A program made the position numbers and the translations under genes. A stretch of 10,009 bases of DNA, taken from assembly GCA_049522565.1 (NCBI GenBank), contig JBEKNT010000249.1:1-10009 (forward strand), given 5' to 3'. The stretch comes from JASHVB01 sp049522565. GTDB taxonomy: Bacteria > Pseudomonadota > Alphaproteobacteria > Acetobacterales > Acetobacteraceae. Positions 5,768 through 10,009 of the stretch are shown here, piece by piece (the first letter of the stretch is position 1; each line of letters starts with the position of its first letter). The notes beneath the pieces were generated by a model. The model was given only the letters and a program-made list of their open reading frames with translations. It was not told the DNA's origin and ran no database searches.

Positions 5768-8440
5768 ATGCCGCACGCAGCGAATGATGCCGGCAATATC
5801 GCGGCCCAGGCAACGCCGCGCACAGTGCGCCTCGCCGACTACCAGCCGCCGCCGTTCCTGATCGATCACGTCGCGCTGACTTTCGACCTGGACGAGGCCA
5901 CCACGCGGGTAACCTCCCTGCTCAAACTGCGCCGCAATCCGGCGGCGCCGCAGGACGCGCCCCTGCGGCTGGACGGCGAGGCGCTCACGCTGCTGCACCT
6001 GGCGCGCGACGGCGAGACGCTGGGCGGCAACCAGTATCATATCGAGGACGGCGCGCTGATCATTCCGGACATGCCGGACAACTGCGAACTGGCGGTCGAA
6101 ACACGCATCGCACCAAAGGACAACACCGAACTCAGCGGACTGTACGTCTCCAACGGCAGCTTCTTCACCCAGTGCGAGGCGGAAGGCTTCCGCCGCATCA
6201 CGTATTTCCCGGACCGGCCGGACGTGATGGCACGCTACACCGTCACCATCACCGCCGATAAGGCGCGCGTTCCGGTGCTGCTGTCGAATGGCAATCCCGG
6301 GGCGCTTGCCGATCTCGGCGACGGCCGCCACCGTGTCACCTGGACCGATCCGCATCCCAAGCCCTGCTACCTGTTCGCGCTGGTCGCCGGCGATCTGGTT
6401 GCGGTGAAGGACAGCTTCACCACGCGGTCCGGCCGGCAGGTGGAACTCGGCATCTGGGTGCGCGAGGGTGACGAGGATCGCTGCGACCACGCCATGCGCT
6501 CGCTGAAGGCGGCGATGACGTGGGACGAAGACGTGTTCGGCCTGGAATACGACCTGGACGTGTTCAACATCGCCGCGGTGTCCGACTTCAACATGGGGGC
6601 GATGGAGAACAAGGGCCTCAATGTCTTCAATACGAAATACGTGCTGGCGCGGCCAGGAACCGCGACCGACGCCGACTTCCTCGGTATCGAATCGGTCATC
6701 GCGCACGAGTATTTTCACAATTGGACGGGCAATCGCGTCACCTGCCGCGACTGGTTCCAGCTTTCGTTAAAAGAAGGGCTGACGGTCTATCGCGACCAGG
6801 AATTCTCCGCCGACCAGGGCAGCCGCGCGGTGAAGCGCATCGGCGACGTGCGCGGCCTGCGCGCCGGGCAGTTCCGCGAGGATGCCGGGCCGCTGGCACA
6901 TCCGGTGCAGCCGCAGAGCTACATGGCGATCGACAATTTCTACACCGCCACGGTGTACCAGAAGGGCGCCGAGGTGATCCGCATGATGGCTACCATCATC
7001 GGACGCGAGGCGTTCCGCCGCGGCATGGATCTGTACTTCGCCCGGCACGACAACCAGGCGGTGACGATCGACGATTTCGTTGCGGCGATGCAGGACGCCT
7101 CGGGCGTCGATCTTGCCGCGTTCAAGCGTTGGTATCACCAGGCCGGTACGCCGGAGCTTACCGTCGAGGATGCCTACGATCCGCCCACGCGCCGCTACAC
7201 GCTGAAGCTGCGGCAACACGCCGCGCCGACACCCGGGCAGCCGGACAAGCAGAAGCTGGTCATCCCGGTGGCGATGGGATTGCTCGCGGACGACGGCACG
7301 GAACTGGCGACGCGGCTGGCCGGGGAATCCGCCGCGCAGCCCGGCACCCGCCTGCTGCTGCTGACCGATGTCGAGGAATACTTCGTGTTTGAAGATGTGG
7401 CCGCGGCGCCGACGCCCTCATTGCTGCGCGGGTTTTCCGCACCGGTGAAGCTGTCCGGCATGTCGCAGGATCGCCTTGGCTTCCTCGCGGCGCATGACAC
7501 CGACGCGTTCGTGCGTTGGGAATCCGGTCAGCAATACGCCACGCAGGTCTTGCTTGCGCAGGTCGAGCGCTGGCAGCGAGGCGAACGGCGGCTCGAAGTG
7601 CCCGATGGATTGGTCGCCGCGGCGGCAGCGACGTTGGGTGCCGGCGGCGATCCGGCCTTCGCCGCCGAAGCAATGTCGCTGCCGGGCGAAGCCTTCCTCG
7701 CCGACCAGATGGCGGTGGCGGACCCGGATGCGATCCACGCCGTGCGGGAGGCCGCGCGTGCCGCGATCGGATTGCAGCTGCTGCCGATATTGGAAGCGAC
7801 CTATCAACAATTGAGCGACGCCGGACCCTACCAGGTCGATGGCGCATCGATCGGCCGGCGCGCACTGCGCAATGCCTGCCTAGCCTATATCGCGGCAGGC
7901 AACAACCGCCACGGCGCGGCGCTGGCAAAGTCGCAGTTCGACACCTGGCAGAACATGACCGACGTGCTGGCCGCGCTCTCCGTGCTGTGCGGGATCGATT
8001 GTCCGCAGCGTACCGGCGCGCTGGCCAGCTTCTACCGGGCCTGGCATGAAGACGACCTCGTACTGGACAAGTGGTTTGCCATCCAGGCGATGTCGAAGCT
8101 CGGCACACCGGAGGCGGTGCGCGCCTTGTCGGAGCATTCCGACTTCGACCTGCGCAATCCCAACCGGGTGCGCGCACTGGTCGGCAGCTTCGCCGCCGGC
8201 AACCCGGTGCGCTTCCACGATGCTTCCGGCGCGGGTTACCGGTTTCTCGCGGATACCATCATCGAACTCGATCCGCGTAACCCGCAGGTGGCGGCGCGGA
8301 TGGTGGCGCCGCTCGGGCAGTGGCGCCGCGTCGATGCGGCGCGGCAGGCGTTGATGCAGGGGGAGCTGCGACGGATTCTCGAGCTGCCGGGACTGACCCG
8401 CAATACGTTCGAAATGGTGTCGAAGAGCCTGGCGCCATAG
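5768..8440 (+). CDS. pepN: Aminopeptidase N (M1 family zinc metallopeptidase)
   Basis: The 890-residue enzyme removes N-terminal residues from peptides in the cytoplasm. The N-terminal beta domain spans about 1-205. The catalytic domain has the exopeptidase motif GAMENKG (277-283), the zinc site HEYFH (H313, E314, H317) and the third ligand E336 in SLKEGLT, and the catalytic Tyr Y397 (FYTATVYQKG). The spacing matches the E. coli PepN set. A DUF3458-type beta domain (about 456-560) and a helical C-terminal domain follow, so the protein is full length. No signal peptide is visible. The ATG at 5768 is chosen because family similarity (RLADYQPPPFLIDHVALTFDL) starts just after it and AAGGAG/GAGG lie 4-12 bases upstream. 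The in-frame extension back to GTG 5606 is encoded by a repeat. Whether it shares the upstream promoter is unclear. Confidence 0.97.
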   Translation: MPHAANDAGNIAAQATPRTVRLADYQPPPFLIDHVALTFDLDEATTRVTSLLKLRRNPAAPQDAPLRLDGEALTLLHLARDGETLGGNQYHIEDGALIIPDMPDNCELAVETRIAPKDNTELSGLYVSNGSFFTQCEAEGFRRITYFPDRPDVMARYTVTITADKARVPVLLSNGNPGALADLGDGRHRVTWTDPHPKPCYLFALVAGDLVAVKDSFTTRSGRQVELGIWVREGDEDRCDHAMRSLKAAMTWDEDVFGLEYDLDVFNIAAVSDFNMGAMENKGLNVFNTKYVLARPGTATDADFLGIESVIAHEYFHNWTGNRVTCRDWFQLSLKEGLTVYRDQEFSADQGSRAVKRIGDVRGLRAGQFREDAGPLAHPVQPQSYMAIDNFYTATVYQKGAEVIRMMATIIGREAFRRGMDLYFARHDNQAVTIDDFVAAMQDASGVDLAAFKRWYHQAGTPELTVEDAYDPPTRRYTLKLRQHAAPTPGQPDKQKLVIPVAMGLLADDGTELATRLAGESAAQPGTRLLLLTDVEEYFVFEDVAAAPTPSLLRGFSAPVKLSGMSQDRLGFLAAHDTDAFVRWESGQQYATQVLLAQVERWQRGERRLEVPDGLVAAAAATLGAGGDPAFAAEAMSLPGEAFLADQMAVADPDAIHAVREAARAAIGLQLLPILEATYQQLSDAGPYQVDGASIGRRALRNACLAYIAAGNNRHGAALAKSQFDTWQNMTDVLAALSVLCGIDCPQRTGALASFYRAWHEDDLVLDKWFAIQAMSKLGTPEAVRALSEHSDFDLRNPNRVRALVGSFAAGNPVRFHDASGAGYRFLADTIIELDPRNPQVAARMVAPLGQWRRVDAARQALMQGELRRILELPGLTRNTFEMVSKSLAP

Positions 8441-8460
8441 CGACCTTGTCTTGCCGTTGA

Positions 8461-8566
8461 CTGTCATTGCGAGGAGCGACAGCGACGAAGCAAGCCCCAG
8501 CCTGACGAACCTCCCTTGCTCGTCAGGCAAGGATTGGTTCGTCGCTGTCGCTCCTCGCCATGACAG
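8461..8566. repeat. Long imperfect inverted repeat between pepN and the amidohydrolase
   Basis: Arms of about 47 bases (8461-8507 and 8521-8566) are reverse complements with few mismatches. The outer 29 bases (from CTGTCATTGCGAGGAGCGAC) differ at one position. An inner perfect stem CCTGACGA/TCGTCAGG (8501-8508 with 8520-8527) closes an 11-base loop. The CATTGCGAGGAGCGA…CGACGAAGCAA motif resembles a repeat I recall from many alphaproteobacterial genomes. There is no T-tract, so its role as a terminator after pepN is possible but unproven. It occupies half of the 215-base intergenic gap. Confidence 0.85.
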
Positions 8567-8594
8567 TAAGGGGCGCGGGACACCGGCGCACCGC

Positions 8595-8623
8595 TTGGTG
8601 CCGCCGACACTCCGGCCTACGCT
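8595..8623 (+). promoter_or_regulatory. Weak candidate promoter for the amidohydrolase gene
   Basis: TTGGTG (8595-8600) and TACGCT (8618-8623) are spaced 17 bases apart, just after the long inverted repeat and 32 bases before the ATG. Both hexamers match the sigma70 consensus only partly. The main support is position, since the preceding hairpin may stop transcription from pepN. Confidence 0.25.
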
Positions 8624-8655
8624 GTAGCCACCCACTCCCGCGCAGCGAGCCAACC

Positions 8656-9888
8656 ATGACCAGCTACCTCTTCCACAACCTCCGATTGCTCGATCCGCGC
8701 CGCGACGAGTTGATCCCCGGCATGCAGGTCCTGGTAGAGGACGGCATCGTTCGCGAGGTCGCCGATCGCCCCATCGGCAGCGCAGCGGCGCAGCGCATCG
8801 ACCTGGGTGGGCGCACGCTGATGCCCGGGCTGATCGACGCCCACATCCACGTCGTGCTGACCGAGGTGAATATTCGGCTGCTCTCGGATGTGCCACTGAC
8901 CTTGATGTCGGCCAAGGCCTCTGCGTCGATGCGCGCCATGCTGATGCGCGGCTTCACCACGCTGCGCGACACCGGCGGCGCCGACTGGGGCATCAAGGCG
9001 GCGGTGGAGCAGGGGTTGTTCGAAGGGCCGCGGCTGTTCATCGCGGGGCAGCCGTTGAGCCAGACCGGCGGCCATGGCGAGACCCGCCTGCGCACGGAAT
9101 CGCACAACTTCTGCGCCTGCTGCTCCGGCCTCAACTGGTTCGGACGCATCGCCGACGGCGTGCCCGATGTCATCAAGGCCACGCGCGACGAGCTGCGCAA
9201 GGGCGCCGACCATATCAAGCTCATGGTGTCCGGCGGCGTCGCCTCGCAGGCCGATCCGCTGGAGAGCCTGCAATACCGCATCGACGAGATCGAGGCCGCG
9301 GTGGACGAGGCCACCCGCTGGGGCACCTATGTCTGTGCCCACGCCTACAGCGCCAAGGCGATCGAGCGCGCGGTGCGCGCCGGCGTGCGCACCATCGAGC
9401 ATGGCAACCTGATCGATGCGCCGACCGCGAAGCTGATGGCGGAGCGCGGCGCCTACATGGTGCCGACGCTGGTGACCTACGATTCAATGAAGCGCCGGGG
9501 CTCCGAATATGGGCTGTCCCCGTACTCGCTGGCCAAGAACGAGCTTGTCTTGAATGCCGGTGTGCGTTCGCTGGATATCGCCCGCTCGGCCGGGGTGAAG
9601 ATTGGTTTCGGCAGCGATCTGCTGGGGCAGTTGCAGAACGACCACACCTTCGAGTTCACCATCCGCGGCGAGGTGATGAGCGCACCCGAGGTCATCCGCT
9701 CCGCCACGCTGGTGAATGCCGAGATTGTGCGGCAGGAGGGGAAGATCGGCGAGCTGATCCCTGATGCGTTTGCCGACCTACTGGTGGTGGACGGCGATCC
9801 GTACCGCGACCTGACCGTGTTGCAGGACGAAGGCCGGCACATCGCGGCGATCATGCTGAACGGGCGGTTCGTCAAGAATGCACTGTGA
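8656..9888 (+). CDS. Imidazolonepropionase-like amidohydrolase (Xaa-Arg/Lys dipeptidase group)
   Basis: The 410-residue protein belongs to the metal-dependent amidohydrolase superfamily. H63 and H65 (DAHIHV) are the first metal ligands, K188 (DHIKLMVSGGVAS) is the bridging, usually carbamylated Lys, H229 (CAHAYS) and H249 (TIEHGNLID) are the second-metal ligands, and D321 (GFGSDLLG) is the catalytic Asp. The beta-sandwich framing domain is formed by residues 1-57 and about 370-410 (ADLLVVDGDPYRDL). The GGHGE and IKLMVSGGVAS segments fit the group often annotated Xaa-Pro dipeptidase, of which characterised members hydrolyse dipeptides or N-acyl derivatives of Arg/Lys. The exact substrate here is inferred, not shown. 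No signal peptide is visible. The ATG at 8656 is chosen because the 32-residue in-frame extension to 8560 lacks family character and overlaps the repeat. The ribosome-binding site is weak. Confidence 0.9.
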   Translation: MTSYLFHNLRLLDPRRDELIPGMQVLVEDGIVREVADRPIGSAAAQRIDLGGRTLMPGLIDAHIHVVLTEVNIRLLSDVPLTLMSAKASASMRAMLMRGFTTLRDTGGADWGIKAAVEQGLFEGPRLFIAGQPLSQTGGHGETRLRTESHNFCACCSGLNWFGRIADGVPDVIKATRDELRKGADHIKLMVSGGVASQADPLESLQYRIDEIEAAVDEATRWGTYVCAHAYSAKAIERAVRAGVRTIEHGNLIDAPTAKLMAERGAYMVPTLVTYDSMKRRGSEYGLSPYSLAKNELVLNAGVRSLDIARSAGVKIGFGSDLLGQLQNDHTFEFTIRGEVMSAPEVIRSATLVNAEIVRQEGKIGELIPDAFADLLVVDGDPYRDLTVLQDEGRHIAAIMLNGRFVKNAL

Positions 9889-9915
9889 TACCCAGCGGCG
9901 CTGACAGGGACTCTC

Positions 9916-9984
9916 GGTTGGTTCGCAGCCGCGCTGCAACCGTCATGGCCGGCCATGACGGGAGGAGCGTCGGGCGAGCCAACC
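9916..9984. repeat. Nested palindrome downstream of the amidohydrolase gene
   Basis: A perfect 22-bp palindrome (CCGTCATGGCC and its complement, 9940-9961) is enclosed by an outer inverted repeat, GGTTGGTTCGC (9916-9926) with GCGAGCCAACC (9974-9984). The outer repeat has 11 pairs, including one wobble. A small stem GCAGC/GCTGC (9925-9937) lies between. It starts 27 bases after the stop codon and has no T-tract. The GTCATGGCCGG core resembles a dispersed alphaproteobacterial repeat I recall. The remaining sequence to the window end (9985-10009) is more A/T-rich and shows nothing recognisable. Confidence 0.7.
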
Positions 9985-10009
9985 AACACTAATACGTCTT
10001 CAAATACTC

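Noticed and set aside
5561..6718. Minus-strand frame of 385 codons opposite pepN
   Set aside because: It is antisense to the well-supported pepN coding sequence and runs through the repeat at 5611-5703. The composition is His/Val/Arg-rich with no recognisable domain.
9153..9170. Cys cluster CACC in the amidohydrolase as a novel metal site
   Set aside because: The residues lie in a variable loop between the GGHGE segment and the ADGV helix, where I recall other family members also having cysteines. There is no spacing typical of an iron-sulfur or zinc site.

Overview
The window is very GC-rich, with codons strongly biased to G or C at the third position. It reads as ordinary chromosomal DNA of an alphaproteobacterium. 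The best guess is Acetobacteraceae/Rhodospirillales, based on the style of the ogt, quinone-reductase and coiled-coil/AT-hook proteins. That placement is recognition from memory, not a database result. I found no rRNA, tRNA, transposase, integrase, phage gene or CRISPR array.

Layout. (1) 1-231: the last 76 codons of an unidentified + strand gene. (2) 425-796, minus: a stand-alone response-regulator receiver domain. (3) 797-1176: a non-coding divergent promoter region. (4) 1177-2004, plus: a protein with a central coiled coil and a basic tail carrying two AT-hook-like motifs. (5) A strong hairpin terminator at 2013-2044 separates it from a convergent luciferase-like flavin oxidoreductase (2050-2988, minus). 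(6) 2989-3243: a divergent spacer filled by a G/C-run repeat with an excellent G-quadruplex motif, plus a likely -35 element for the next gene. (7) 3244-5601, plus: four closely spaced genes, ogt (DNA alkylation repair), a quinone reductase, an SRPBCC/AHSA1 protein and a VOC/glyoxalase-fold protein. Together they look like a small stress or electrophile-handling operon (inference). (8) 5768-8440, plus: aminopeptidase N (pepN), complete and with all catalytic residues. (9) 8656-9888, plus: an amidohydrolase of the imidazolonepropionase-like / Xaa-Arg dipeptidase group, which with pepN suggests peptide breakdown. (10) 9889-10009: a nested palindrome downstream.

The most unusual aspect is the junctions, not the genes. 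Five gene junctions or ends hold hairpin-forming inverted repeats, apparently of different dispersed-repeat families: 2013-2044, 3028-3106, 5121-5145, 5611-5703, 8461-8566 and 9916-9984. The copy at 5121-5145 lies inside a coding region and supplies the last residues of the SRPBCC protein. It resembles the terminator hairpin at 2013-2043. The copy at 5611-5703 makes an artificial 54-residue N-terminal extension of pepN possible. I see no convincing new defence, mobile or biosynthetic system here.
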